A stretch of 64,000 nt of DNA from Parascedosporium putredinis (GCA_949357655.1 CASHTG010000018.1:558001-622000); one strand, 5' to 3'; numbered from the stretch's first letter, positions 1 through 13,457 are shown. The notes: a model not told the origin generated them from the sequence alone. Numbers and translations: made by a program.

Positions 1-503
1 AGTGAAATAACAGGACCATGCAATAACAAAGCCGAAAGTCGAGGAGCAAACATAGCATAAAGAGCTATGTCCAGGACGCCATAAAACGCCACAGCGTGGT
101 CCTTGTATCCTTGGCCGGGTGTGAGCAGATGATAAGTAACCTGCCTCCTTGTTCCGGCCTAACTTCAGTCTATGGCCGTGAGATGAGAATGCCAATATTG
201 CGCCGCCAATCTGTGAGCACTCTGAGCACACGCACAAGTGAACCCCCGCGGCATTAGGTGGGAAATGAGAGGGGGCGGGGAGAAAGAAGAAAAAAAGTGA
301 CAAAATGTGCAACACGACGTAGGAAAAAGGCAAGACCAAAGACACGAGAGTTCCCAATCCGTTGGCGCCCATCCCCAGCGGACCATATCATATCCATCCT
401 CGACATCTCAAGGTCCTTTCCACCAAATAGCATGGTGTGAGATAGCCGGGTTATTTGTCCCCATTAGCCCCAAGTCAAAATTGTCATCTAACGGGGCTGG
501 GCT
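1..503. other. 3' flank of the Kin4-like gene, no gene seen
   Basis: No open frame here resembles a protein family. The stretch lies beyond the stop codon of the minus-strand kinase gene and probably holds its 3' untranslated region and terminator. The overlapping short frames on both strands have no recognisable motif. Confidence 0.5.
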
Positions 504-3500
504 TTAGCGATCGTCCCCGGCGCGAGCCTTGCCGCGCCTTCGGAAGATGTCCATAACCCTGCGGGCGGCTCCTACTGATGCCTTCTGGCCACCGGGATAA
601 TCATCGTAAGCATCAGCAAATCGCTTGTTCTTTTGCAGCACCTTGGTGCCCTTCGCATTGCCCGCAAATCGCCGTCCATCAAAGCTGTCCGGCTCCGAGA
701 AACCCGCTTGGTAATGAAGCCCGGCTGCTTGGGAATTCTGGGCCCGATGCACGTCGATCGATGACTCGGACCCTGTATTGAGGATTGACGAGTGCTGCTG
801 AATATAAGGAGGGATAGCATTCGGTCTCCGGTCGTATGGGTCTGGTGCGTAGCGCGGGCTTTGGGCTTGGCCCGACGCCGAGACCTGGGACTGGTTACGA
901 TAGGCAGCCTCGGCCTCTTGTTGCCGGCGGGTGAGCATCTCATTATAGATGGGGGTGTTGCGCTGCCCGCCCCGGCTCTCCGTCTGACCTTGACGGTCAG
1001 GCCCGGGATGGATAGGGAGCGACTGGTGCGAATTTCGGTCCGACCCCAATCCAATAGCCTTGGTGAGTGAAGGGATGAGAGAAAAGCGGCGAGTGTGCTT
1101 CTCCTGGGAGTGGTGCGAGCCGCTCATGCTGCCGCTACGTTTCCGGCCGAGTCCTAGAGAGAAGGATCGCCGTGATTGCCTAGAATCCATCGATTGACGA
1201 GGCTCATCGCCGCCGCCGCCAAGCGCCATCGAATTGGCCATGCTGATGGGCGGGTACTTCCGGCTGTTCTTCTCTGCGGGAGGCGAAGCTGGCTGGGCGT
1301 TGCTGGGAGCGCCCGAAGTCGTGACGGAATCCTGACGTCTGCGGCTCTTGCCGAAGAGAGATCCACTTCGCCCCAGGAGCTTCGCGCTGATATCGCCAAT
1401 TGTGCTTGATCTCTTGTGGCCTTTGCCCTCGTGACCTTGGCCGGGCCCGGCATCGGTAAATCCGGAAACCCTAGCAAACTTGGACGGCACGCTCGGCCGG
1501 CCGGCTCCATGTTCGTCCACCTCCTCGCCGGGATTGGCTGGCTGCTGAATGCGTCCATGGACGTTGGTTCCCGCGACGGCAGGTGGCGCCGGTTGGCCGT
1601 AAGCGTTCCGGCCCGTAGCCGTGAAGCCCAAGGATGCCGAAGACTGAATGGAACCTTGTGTACGAGGGCGTGCGTGAGCAGGATCTGTCAGGGTGGCACC
1701 GGCGAGATACGCGTCTTCGGGTCGGGGATCGCGAACCGGACGTGTTGGGCCGGCTCCGGGTTGCTGTCGGTGAGCAGAGGGCGGGCCGCCCCTTGACGAC
1801 TTGGCGACAGGGGGATCTTGGGGCAAAGGCTTCTCCTTGGGGGATGACGTGCCAATAGGAGCTGCAGCGGCTGTATTGCTTGGCTGGCCACGGGACTTGC
1901 TGGAAACCACATATTCGCCACGCTGCGTCTGGGTGGTTGGAGCAACATATTCGACCTGTACCGTCCGACGCTTGGCATCTTTCTGCGCCTTTACTGCTGC
2001 CACTGCGGCCTCGTCGGCATCGATATGACCATGCTTGGCCGTCAAGCCCCCAACGGTCGAGGCAGCCGCGGCTGTTTTAGGCTTCGATGCGTCGCGTAGG
2101 GAGGCGCTTCGTGCGATACCAGGCCCGTCGGTGTCATCCTCGGCAGGCACTGTTGTGTTTTGGATGTCGGCGGGCGTTGTCGTGCTGCTCGTAATGATCC
2201 TAACGACATTGGCATACTCGCTCAACCAACTATGGCGAGCTACTTCGAATAAATCGGCACGCCGTCGAGGGTTGGCAACAAGAATCCGCTTGAGCAAGTC
2301 GCGTGCATGAGGCGATACGTATTCGGGGAATGTGAGTGGGGTGTTGACAATGTACTTGTACAATAGATTGATATTGTCACCCTCAGGGTTTGCCGGGTCA
2401 TCGTCAAACGGGAGGTATCCCGCCAGCATTGCGTACTAGAGAACAACTCGTCAGTCAAAGCTCATCACTCTTGGGAGAGCCACGGGGATACAACAGAGGA
2501 GGCCTTACCAGAATGACGCCGCAGCTCCATACGTCCACCTTCCTGCCAGTGTAGAGGGAGTCGCTAACAACCAGCTCGGGGGCAGCATAGCAGGGACTAC
2601 CGCAGCTTGTCTGCATCAAATCACCCCGGCGGGTTCCATTGGACTTTATCTTGTCAAGACCAATCCTCTTAACAAACTCGCGGTCACTCAGGTTAAGCTC
2701 CTCCTCTTCGCTCAACTCGTCCTTGGGGTCGAAAATGTTGGCAAATCCGAAGTCGGTGATAATGATGTTCTTGTTCCGGTCCAAAAGAAGATTTTCGAGT
2801 TTCAAATCGCGATGTACAATGCCTTTCTTATGAAGATAGCCGACACCCGAGATGAGTTGGGCGAAAAGTCGTCGGGCAGCATTATCTTTGAGGTATCGGT
2901 GATTGAGGATATAATCAAAGAGTTCTCCGCCGGAAGCGTATTCGAGGACAATGCCAATACGGCTGTCGTCGCCAATCATGTCGTGAAGATGGACAATGTT
3001 GGGATGGGACAGGCCGCGGAGGATATTAACTTCGCGGTGGATCTTCGCGAGTCTCGATGGATTGTTGCCGAGACTCTCTTTCTTGATAATTTTGATAGCA
3101 ACCTAATTGCCACGAGGGTGTCGGTCAGTACAAAATAAAGTTGCGATAGCCGGCTTGGGGGTCATCAATACGAACCTGAACTCTATCATCCTGTTTCCAG
3201 CCAAGGCGAACTTTCCCAAACTCTCCTTCGCCAATCACATTGCCGAGGATGTAGTCACCAAACTTGATGTTCTTATCCCGCTTTTGCATCCGTCCGTCGT
3301 GTCGGCTTCGCGTACCGCGACGCGACTGATCAGTGTATTCGCCCATGCCGACCACAGGGGGCGCAGCTTCATCGCCATAAGCATTCATCTCAGCTGCCGG
3401 TGGTTCGTGAGGTGCAACTGGCTTCGATGGAGTTGCCGTCGAGGGCCCCGTACGGCCATCCCGGCTGCTGCTCACGCGTTCGGGCGGCTCTTGGGCCATT

Positions 3501-4057
3501 TGTTGATGTCTACGGCGATTAGAGCTTCTGGAGTCCTCGGCAGAAGTGTCGACATTGCCATTAGCGGCACGGGAGGTTTCAGCATAACGACCATTCTTTG
3601 GCGAGGCAGTGGCACGGTCGTTGGGAGGCATTCCGCGTCTTTGGTTCTCCGAGGCAGATTGTGGATTAGATGAAGAGGTGCGAGGAGGGGCAACGGGTGG
3701 TTGATTGCGCCTTCGGTCACTGTTGTGTGATTGATAATCCGCGCCCGGGGCTGCGGACTGCACCGATGTAGTAACGGCTGTTCTTGAAGACATCATGGGT
3801 GAATCAAGTGCGGGCTGTGAATGATGCGGCGAGGCGGCCGGGTTTGACGGGACGACTCCGAAATCGTTGCCGCCACGGGCACGAGAAGCACGATTCGACG
3901 ACGCGGGTGAAGCAGACGATGTTATGTGCTGATTCGCATTGTAGGCCTCTCTTCGAGGGGATGAATGTGCGGACATGTAATGATGGCCGGTTGCGATCAA
4001 CGGTGAGTTCGTGATGTTTGAGGACTGACGGGGTGGCGTTTGCACAGCTGTGGACAT
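504..4057 (-). CDS. KIN4: Kin4-like serine/threonine protein kinase, three coding exons
   Basis: Exons on the minus strand are 4057-3176, 3102-2509 and 2435-504, giving 1135 residues. The introns (3103-3175 and 2436-2508) are 73 nt each with GT..AG ends, and the first has a TACTGAC branch point. The kinase domain spans about residues 266-563. It has the glycine loop GEGEFGKV (276-283), VAIK lysine 298, HRD aspartate 393, DFG aspartate 411 and APE near 468-470. Between DFG and the activation segment [14 protein letters not shown] sits an acidic insertion of about 40 residues. This activation segment is typical of yeast Kin4/Frk1, kinases of the spindle position checkpoint that are activated by Elm1. 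The remaining half is Ser/Pro/Gln-rich, low complexity and basic, ending in an [20 protein letters not shown] tail. The start is the first ATG downstream of a likely leader intron; the frame upstream has no ATG. No frameshift was seen. The family call is firm; the cellular role is by analogy. Confidence 0.93.
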
Positions 4058-4060
4058 CCT

Positions 4061-4130
4061 CTGTTTAGAAACTACAACCTTCCTGGGCCTGGCTTGGCGG
4101 TTTCCCAAGGGTTGTGGGTATTGATCTTAC
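4061..4130 (-). other. Probable 5' leader intron of the kinase gene
   Basis: On the minus strand this 70-nt segment starts GTAAGATC and ends CTAAACAG, three bases before the kinase ATG. Splicing it out leaves the ATG as the first in-frame start. It is inferred from splice consensus only. Confidence 0.5.
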
Positions 4131-7100
4131 GGGCCTGGCGTAGCACAGTGGTTGGTATTTGATGAGTTTAGGCGTGTCGCCGTGCTTGCACAATCTCGGG
4201 GGTGCAAGAAGAGATGGATGTGAGCAAGAAGGGTAGGGTTTTGTCGAGGGCAAAAGGTCGACGAGGGATGAGTCTCGATTACTCGCTGACAATAAGATGT
4301 ATATTCGGGCAGCTAGATGGCGGGCGGAAATTAAAGCTCGGCTGCGTAATCTTTGATGCTGTTAGAACGGAGAATGCACAATCAGTCTGGCACCCAAGGC
4401 TTTTGATTGACACAAGAACTGTATCAACCTTGGAAAGGGCCACGGAGAAAATGAAGGGCTGACGAAAGAATAAAATTGACCATACCAATCAGCTTGAGCA
4501 AACTATTTGCATGGTGTGGCCGGTTTCTTTGGCTGCGACAAGTCCACGCTGATACCTCGAGAGTTCGGGGCACGAGGGAAGTCAGGGGCGGAAGCTGGCT
4601 GGGATCTTGCGGCACGCTGGGTAGCACACCGAGGGAAATAAAGATCCAACTTGAAGTCAGCCTCTCCTCCTCTGCGTTTTGAGAGCGACGATGAAGGCCC
4701 GGATTGATTTGGCTCTTTGCTTTGATACGCGACGGAATCTGGCGTTCTGCGTCGGACAGGTCCCAGATTGTGAGGGTTAAAAGACAGTCCCGTCAGGCTG
4801 TGGCCAAGCGTGCGTAAGGGGTCAAAGGACGAACAGTAGCAGGCGTCGCGAGTAGTGTCGTGTTGTTGGCGGTGAGAAATGGCGACTGGTGATAGGATAG
4901 CAGTGGCGCGGTTTTTTCGTTTCTGCGCAAGGATGCGTACGAGAAAGGCCGGTCGCGTTCGACACTCCAAACGTCCGTTGACGATTGTGCTGATGCTACA
5001 GATGAGCAAATTCAACAATGCGAACAGCAACAAAGTAGAAACCGGGGAATGCGCGCTGAGAATCGAGGAAAAGGAAAACAACAAGAAGGGAAGATCCAAT
5101 TCTCCACCAAGGGGCCCAGAGTGGACGATGGGGAAAGGGGAGAGAGAAAGGATGACACGCTGGGACCGATGCCGAGCGAGTCTGGAGATTAGAGGAGAGG
5201 GAGTTGGACGAGGAAGGGTGGGTAGGGGAAGGAAGGAGCGGGAGTGGGCAGGAGTCAAACACCACACGGCCAACGCCAATTTGATTTACCCAAAGCGTCC
5301 AATTGGATTTGATGGCCAGAGGCTCTGCTCTGTGCGCATGGAGTTTTTAGCACATTTTGATAGACGCTGTACGAAATTGCGAGCGAACACCACACTGTTA
5401 GACGGCCCTGAACAGCTGTGAGTTGTTCGGGCCCAGCGAGAAATTACATTGATCAAACGTGCGGACACCATCACTGGGGTGGCACCAAAGCCGAAAACGA
5501 AATTTGCCAGGAAAGGAGGGAAGAAAAACAAAAAAAAAAAAAAAAAAAGGGAAAAAAACGAAGACAAAAAGAAATCCCCCTCCCACAACCTATCTCAAAG
5601 CTCAAGTCAATCATCTCGGCTCTCTAATATCATTGAACGAGGACGCAAAAGTCGTCAATGATCAACGACATGCAATAGACGAACGCTCAAGGTGCGATGC
5701 ATGCTGTGACATATGTCTCCGAGCTCAGCGTGTCTCAACTTCGACAGACGGCCGCCATCACCAAGGCAGTTCGCCAACTCATTGGAAATGATGTTGTAAC
5801 TTGTACCTCGATGTGACCCTTCAGGGATCCCTGTGCTCCGTCTCAGACGAAGGCCAAGAGGGACGGGTTCAAGCTGGGAAAGGTGGGTTCGCGTTGTCAG
5901 GCTAGGATGCTACAGGTACCTGATACTTAAATTGCATGTTTGCCCTCGCATATACGTAGGTATCACCTACTTTGTGTCTCGTCTGCAACCTTTTTCGGAG
6001 GTCCCGACGGCCAGTCGTGAAAGGTGCAGGGGATCCAGAGTGTCCCCAGACCAAGTGTCAGGGATGATAGCTATGAGCTCGTCCTTCATAATAATTCCCC
6101 TTCAAGACGATATTTTGTTCGAATGAAGGGGCCACAGACAGTCTTCCAGCGCCCCAGAAGAGGATCGAGGCAATAACCTAATCCAAGTATCAATTGGCGG
6201 AGAGGTAAGTCTGATACGCATCTTCAGAATTATGGCGCATAATTCCGCGGGTCCCTATGCATGTCGACATTAAATGGATCCAATGGATCAATCAATGGAT
6301 CTAGTATCCACAATTGCGCAGTGCTCTCCAGTGCGGTCCTCATCATCACCACGGTTTTCAATGTCCCATTCCAGTGCATGAAATGGTCGAACGGCTGACG
6401 GGGTGCGTGGGGCAGATGAACGAGGTTGAGCCCAGTGTTAGCCGGCATCGTTGAAGCATCCATACAATGATGGCATCGCCGGCCGAGGTAGATCCATCCA
6501 GGTTTATAATATTAGTTGGATGGACGGATGTGGACGAACATGGTCACCTCCCGCCTGAAAGAATCCGTGATAATGATATCAAGATCCACCGAGTCTAGTC
6601 GAACCCATACTTGGATAGACGGCATAGTTGATATTGACGCTTGTGCTGGACGGACCCTCGACAACATCGTTTGTCAAGGTTGGTCCAAACTGTGTTGTCT
6701 ACGTGCATGCGGTGAGGGTGATGTGATATCCCCGAACCTTTTTTCCTTTCTTCCTTTTTCCTTCTTCCAAGTTGCAGACTCATTCTTGCCCAGGGTCTCC
6801 CAGAAGCATGTTGGACGATGGTGCCTGACAGATTCGATCAATGTTTCTTCCTCCCCCACCCTGTTAATGCATGGGGCAAGGACGAAGGGTCAATGTACAA
6901 AGTACTTGCCATGGTGCCTGACTTTTGAACCAAGTTCCGTTGCATTGGCTTACCGAAAGGAGAAGGGACAGGGATAAGAGAATGCAGCGACGAACGGAGA
7001 GCTTATTACGAGGAACAGGGGTTCAAAGCACGAGACCGATTCTATTCCTGGTATTCCGCTTGTCGAGAGCAGCATTAATTGTTATCATCACCCATCAACG

Positions 7101-10100
7101 AGTTAGCGAGGCCTCGGCAGGCTCTACTCGTGCTTTTGTCAGACTGAAAGGGTGACTTACCTCGGGCACACACTACCAGCTCTCGAGAAAGACATGTTGG
7201 ATAGCTGTGTCAGTGTTTCAAAGGCCTCCGCTTTCTCCTACCCTCCAGGCCCGTTCGAGAAACACTGGATATTAATAATTGATGTCGATACTTGAGCTTG
7301 AGGCATCACTCCTGCTCTCTCTTCTGAAGATGCGCCCGCCAATTCCCATCCGCTTGATCGACAGGCATAGGTTGTGGCGGCTAATACAAAACTGCTAAGG
7401 CCGGCCGTCATGCCGCCTGAGCGAGGTTGCAGCTCCATATTCCTGGCTAGCCGCATATCTGCCAGAACACTGTCCAACACAGGTGCCGTGTACCTTGCGG
7501 ATAGGGCGCTAAACCTTGAGGTGGTTCGTCATCGTGGACGCCGACGAGGAACCCACGCTTCAGTACACCCCTCTTGCTGCCAGTAGATCAGATGGGTGGT
7601 CTCCGTTGTGACCATCCTGCCAACGCCAGCGTCTATTCCGTATGGCTAAAACTCAAGGCGGGATACCAGCCACTGACTTCTGTACCATCAACTTGAGAAG
7701 ATCCGTCCAGCATCTGTCGTCGCCATTCAGCTTAATACAGGAAATGCGAAGTAGCTCGAAGAGAAGCAAGCCAGACACCTGGGGCATATGTGGAGGATGA
7801 TATCTATGACTTCACAAACAGGGGATCGGAATCTCCCATTCTAGGGAGAGGGGGCCATTTCGCAACACAGGTTGTTCAAGTATCGCAGTTCTGTAGTAAC
7901 TGCGCGGGGTATTGATGAAAGCCCAGTCCCACGAGCAAGCATCCAATCCTGGTATTCCCCAATAACAAGTTATATGGCTCGTCCTTTCATTGTCCGGAAG
8001 TATGTTTTGCGCCTGTGTACTTGAGATACTTGAAAAGCTTCCCGTTCAAGTCCGGCTCACTCGAACATGATGGGAGACGTCTTTCAATTGGAGTTGGGCT
8101 CCCATATCAGTTTCAGCTAATATTCTCGCTTACAAGGGCAAATGGTTCCTCCTCATGATCACCAACACCATCCTTCCCGTCTCTGCTGCCTTTTGAACGG
8201 CTCGAGTAAAGAAGAGGAACGGGCGAATTTAATTACTCGTAAAAGAAAAGAGTCGCAACTGCCACGAGAACGGCGTCAATGACCACGGGTTCTCTCTTGA
8301 GGACTACATGTAATAGCAGCTCCTCCCTCCCCGCACCGAAATCCCGGTCCAATTCAGATCTCGCCTCAAAAGGGAACCCAGGCGAGCAGTCAAACAAAAC
8401 GATGAAGAAGCGAGATGGGACTGGCAGGGTGGTTGCCAACAATAGAAGCGTTGGGATATAGCCTAGGGTCACAGTACTACCTCATTCTCAATTTCTTTTC
8501 CTTCTCTTTGGTTCTTGCTGGGGTTCTCCAACTTTACTCAGGTGGGAGTGGCCCTTCGAGAATGTGAGGAACATCGGCTGGTAATACCCCCTAATACACC
8601 AGTGCCGCAAATCATCAACAACACCACTTTGCTTCGCAATGCATAAGATACGCGACGGCCTATCACGGCTAGTTCGATGGGCCACTTCCTGTGGCCTTGT
8701 TTTGGTGTCAATTTGGAGTCACTTGTTATTAACCCCGCGATGCTTCGATGCTTTGAAACTTGGATGGTCAGTGGCCGGGACGCGATCATGGGCCAGGCGG
8801 GCCAGTCTTGGAATATCCATTCGGTTCGAAATGTGTCGCATGCCATCCTTGTCCACGTTGACCTCCAAGTCCCTCCAGACTTGTTTCTCGCTATCGCACA
8901 CGTGCAGCATCTTCTCGACAGCGAATGGCAAGATGACTAGAACATGGGATGTTTTGAGACCTTGTCGGCCAACGGCGCAAGAAGGAAAACACTGGCAAAT
9001 CATCCTTCCGAAAAGTGCCCTCGAGAGATATATGTTCGAAGAGAGCTCACCACCCTCCCGGCCCAGTCAGTCGTGCACGATGTTGTTCACCACCGAATCT
9101 TCTCATTTACTGTTGTTTTTTCTTTTCTTTTCATACTTCTCTCGTTTTGTGGATCCTTCCTTGCATTGATCTAACTGTGGCATGCAATTTACTCAAACGA
9201 CCATCTCCCTTGAGCCGACGAACATGATCCGCCCTTTGGGATTCCTCTTGTCTACTATTGTTCAGGCTGAGACTTCTTCCACTCTGCGCCACCTGCTTTC
9301 CCTGTTCGGATTCGGATACACACACATACATGTAATTGCTTTTCGTCCCTTTTCGCCCTCTTCCTTTCTTCTTCTCCCATTCCTTTTCCCCGTGCGTCGC
9401 GATAATAACAGCAGACTCGTGAACACGACGCGTCGCTGCATCTCAACGCGAAAAACAAAGTCCATGTGCCTTGCTTCAATTCTCCCACCTCCAGAGTCTG
9501 AGGGATCGACAAATCCGTACCCCGTACCCCAAGGGACCGATCCGATTAAAAAGCCAATCGTTGCTCGAGGAAAATTCCGGCCCTCTTATGAGGCCGATCA
9601 AAAGTAGATCCGCTCTTTTCCCCTCTTGCCTATCCTACGTTGAAACACTGGCAAAATCTCATTTGATGCCGAGAGAAAAGTTCAGATGACGAGGCTCGCT
9701 CGCTTCTCTTCCGGCCGGGTATCCCCTAATCTGCCGTCTGCTCTCTTGAATGTTCTCATGACTTTCACCCCAGCTGCTCTGTCTACCGTGCTCTCTTCTT
9801 TCCTACCCGAGATTTTTATTCTTATTCTAGGTTTTATCTTATTCAGCTCGGGGCCTGACTGCAATGGGCTACCTTTGATTTGGCTCATATCTGTGTTGTC
9901 GATTGTTCACTCATATTGGTTTTTCGCCTTCCTGGTCGAATGGCGTCGACATCTTCGATACTCTTTAACAAGCCGCCATGGATCCCCTGCCCAGGCCTGC
10001 AGCACAGACGGAGTGACATGAGCATGAACGCCGGAGATTGTTTTCCTGCACCACTGCAGGGATCTACGGCATACTGCAACAAAACTACATCCATCCATCC

Positions 10101-11851
10101 ATCAATATGGTAGGATGCTGCCAACCACCAAATTCCCCGCCCACAGTCTCACAGACGCGACCCGAGTTTGGTGCTCAGCGACAGAGCCCTATTATTATTG
10201 TTTTTTATATAAATATAACATAATCTATGTGTGTTTGTTCTTGTTTCCTCCCCAGTGAGCAATGGACATATAAACACATATCCCCTGCAAGGATAAATCT
10301 TGGGGTGGAGGATTTTATGCTCGAAAAATCGCCCATGGTTCAGGATTCCAAGTGCTAGCATGAATGGGAGACATGGCAAACCCCGTCAATAGCTCGGTCT
10401 CAAGATCATCGAGACTTACCATGGTGATACCGTGCTCGTTCCAAACCGAATTCCACATACACTACAAGTAGACAGTTGCTCATGCTCGCTCTCATAACTC
10501 GTGTGCCATTCTGGGCGAGGTGGTGGACATGTCCAACCCAACCCATCGCCGCCCGTGCCGCATGAAGATGCTGTCCGAGAGGGGAATCCGGGCATACATG
10601 GAGCCTACGGAGCGGAAGATTCTTCGCGCTGGCGCTCATGCTCGTTCCCTCATCGGCCATCCTTTTGCCCAGGATAAGGGGATCATCCGTCCCGCTTTCA
10701 CCAGGTGGCGCCCTGAAACTTTGAAAAAAGGGATTCCTGAGCCATATAAATGGGCTCCTCGTGCCAGGACGAAAGCAGCCCTTTGCGCGTCCCCGTCCGG
10801 CGCCGCGCCTTCCCCGCTGAGCGGGGAGCACGCTAGGAGGTTTCATGACCCTTGACGACTTGGAGCCGTCGGGGATTCCGATGGTCGATAGGCCCGCGCC
10901 CCACGTTCAAGCGTCGCGATGTATATATATATACCTTTGATAAGTGGATCGACGCGCTCACCTCTTCCTGCGCACGTTGCTGAGAGCCGCCAAGGCTTCC
11001 GTGCCCCCTCTTCACCGAGCTTTTTCTGCCCCGGGGTGATTACTGGGATTCATCCCAAGTCTCGTCACTAATCCCTGACCCGCGACCTCCCTCCCACTCC
11101 CCCAAGGTGTACAAAGTCTTAGCCGTTCTTTGCTCCCCTCTGAATCCTTTCGCGTAGCGAGCCACGGCCTTTTCCCGATAGGTTCCGTCTTGTAAGTGGG
11201 CCGGCCGCCTTCAACTCTTTGTAATCTCTTGCCTCTATACGCATATCCCCCTTTCCTTTGTCTGGGTAACAATGAACGGTTGTTCTCCCGTTGCTCGCCA
11301 CCCCTCAGCGTTCTCCAAGGTAGTGGGGTAAGGTGATAAGGCGCGGTCTTATGCCGATAGCCTATACCTGGGCCCGTCACGTCACGTCGTCATTAGCACA
11401 AGGGGCCGTGCCAAGAGGAAAAGAACGGCCGCTCGAGATCGCGCGAAGGCGGAGTCTACGCGCATTCTCCTCAAAGTTTGTATATAATGATGTGGGTGTA
11501 TATTATGGATTATCGGACCGAGTTGCAGCGATGCGAAGAAACCGCCCTAAAATCCCATGGTTTTCAGCTTCAATGCAGAAACTAGCACAACGGACATGGG
11601 AACTGCAGGCCCCCACTGCCCTACGTAACCGCACAGTACGGGCTTCTGCGTTGCCGGGCCCCCTTACGATCTCTGACCATCCATTCTGCTTCCTCCTTGA
11701 CCGATACCTGCTATATGGTTGGGTCGGTAGAAAAGAAACCTAGTATAAAACGCCAGACGCAATGCGCTAAGTAAACACGCTACCCTATCTGGACTAGAAG
11801 AAAAAAAGAAAGGCGCATCCACCGCCGCATGACGGCGCATCATTCTGCTCA
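4131..11851. other. Gene-poor interval between the kinase and GWT1
   Basis: About 7.7 kb with no recognisable protein-coding gene, tRNA or rRNA. The first 1.5 kb is probably the promoter and long leader of the kinase gene. It contains a 258-codon minus-strand open frame (4503-5279) that looks like low-complexity leader sequence. The rest holds short, overlapping frames without motifs, a poly-A tract at 5530-5548, GGATCAAT-type repeats near 6272-6306 and (CATC) repeats near 10088-10104. No transposase or reverse transcriptase motif was seen. Confidence 0.45.
5530..5548. repeat. Poly-A homopolymer tract
   Basis: A run of 19 A, followed after GGG by more A-rich sequence. Read on the minus strand it is a poly-T tract in the region expected to be the kinase promoter or leader. 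It could act as a nucleosome-free element, or be the tail of an old retroposed copy; no such copy is recognisable upstream. Confidence 0.8.
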
Positions 11852-13457
11852 TTAGAGCTTGATTGAAATGTTGTACGCGTCGAGCGCAACTGCTACTGCG
11901 CTTAGAACACCGGTGTAGGCCGCAAGGATACCCATGGTCTGGAGGGGCGTGGCATCAAAGTAGGGACGGTCATGTTAACGAGGCCGGTTAGTAAATTCGC
12001 TAGGAGGAAGACGGCGAGGCCGTTTCGGTTGAAGGCTCGGAGAATACGGCTGGTGGCGGTGGTATAAGCCTCGGCCTCGGCGCGGGCATCGGAGGCGTTG
12101 TGGAAGGCAGGGAAGAAGACGGTATCGATCAGACAGCAGACGAAGATCTGGGCCGAGTTGAAAGCGACGACCCAAAGAACATAAGGGAGGTTCGCGAGGC
12201 GGCGGGAGACGGCAAGGCCGAAGCCGAAGCTGTAGTCGGTGGCGAAGAAGTACATGGCGCACCAGATCAGGGACCAGACCGCCATGGTGAGCAGAAGGGT
12301 GGTACGCTGAGAAGACTTGGACGCGCCGCTGCGGGGTTGATGCTGCGGGGCAAGACGTACATCCCGGCGTCTTGGCCGGCGAGGAAGATGGCCAAGTAGC
12401 CGAAGAAGCTGCAGATGCCCTCCCGGTTCATGGAGATGAAGTCAGTGCGGGGCGCGGTCAAGACGAAGACCTTGAGCGAGGTGTTCTCCAGGGCCAGCTG
12501 ATACGACGTGGACAAGAGGAGGGCGAGAGCGGCGTAAGAGGGGATGACTTTGAGGGCGGACTGGAAGAGGGCGACAAAGGGCGGGAGGAAGGCCAGGGTG
12601 AAGAAGAAATTCCAGTGAACACCGTACTCGGTGACATGTTCGGCATAGTCTAGGCCCTTGACGCTCAGCGTCCGAACAACACCTAGAACGAGAAGCGGGA
12701 GGGAGTGGCGCAAGGCCTGGGCGAGCCGGCGGCTTAGGGGCGTATCACGGCCGGCGATCCGCTCCTTGAGGACGGGGCGGGCGGCAACGACGCCGGCGGA
12801 GTAGACGAAGATCCGACGCCAAGGTCCATGAGGAGAGGTGCCCCACGTTTCAACCTTGGCAAACTTGCGAGGGAAGAGGCGGAAGTCTACGGCGAGGATG
12901 GCGGTGCAGGTCATGATCATCATGGAACCTCGGTAGGACGTGAGGAAAGGCTTGATCGAGAGCGCGCTGAGGGCGCCACCGGCACTCGTGTTTTGGGCTT
13001 TGGCGGTTGGCGGCACGAGGGCCTTCTTCTTCGGTGTCGAGGAGCTCGGGAGCGCCCATACGAGGAGGGCTGGGGCGATGAGTAGGATGCTGAGAAGTAT
13101 GGGCTGGTTGCCGTAAACGGTCGTCGAGAGGATGATGGTGATGACATTGATGAGGTAGTCGACGAGGAAAGCGAGGGGCGTGTAGGGCTTGAAGAACGAC
13201 TGGCGGGCTTGAAGTACAGACCAAAGAAAGATGGCAACCTAAGGGGTGGATTGAGATTAGCAAAACATCAGTACTGCGTACAAGAGCGTTCATCAGGCAA
13301 TAGAAGTGTAGAAATGAGAGACGTTTTCAAGTGTACGAAGGGGGTGGCTTACCGGGCCCACGGCCGTCACGGCGGTGATTTCGCTGACGGGGCCTCCGGT
13401 GAGGCCGGACACGAAGTCCTCCTTCAACTTTTTGTATTCGCCTGCTAGGCCAGACAT
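11852..13457 (-). CDS. GWT1: GPI-anchored wall transfer protein 1 (inositol acyltransferase), frames broken by small indels
   Basis: GWT1/PIG-W acylates the inositol of the GPI precursor in the ER membrane. Exon 1 (13457-13353) encodes [18 protein letters not shown] and continues; a 114-nt intron (13239-13352) ends CCCCTTAG; exon 2 runs to a stop at 11852-11854. Hydrophobic membrane segments run throughout. Family hallmarks include [38 protein letters not shown] [26 protein letters not shown] and [19 protein letters not shown]. Near 12319-12322 the frame shifts and continues as [20 protein letters not shown]. It shifts again near 11955-11957 to reach a tail ending [10 protein letters not shown] compensated shift at about 12810-12833 replaces eight conserved residues. 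Corrected length would be about 497 residues, normal for the family. The gene is normally essential, so real decay seems less likely than consensus error. The start fits homologues. Confidence 0.9.

Noticed and set aside
4503..5279. 258-codon minus-strand open frame upstream of the kinase
   Set aside because: Leu/Ser/Pro-rich translation of pyrimidine-rich sequence in the expected kinase leader; no conserved text.
12267..13016. Continuous 249-codon frame as the whole GWT1 protein
   Set aside because: It ends in unrelated sequence ([10 protein letters not shown]) while the true C-terminal family text continues in the next frame, and it omits the N-terminal exon.
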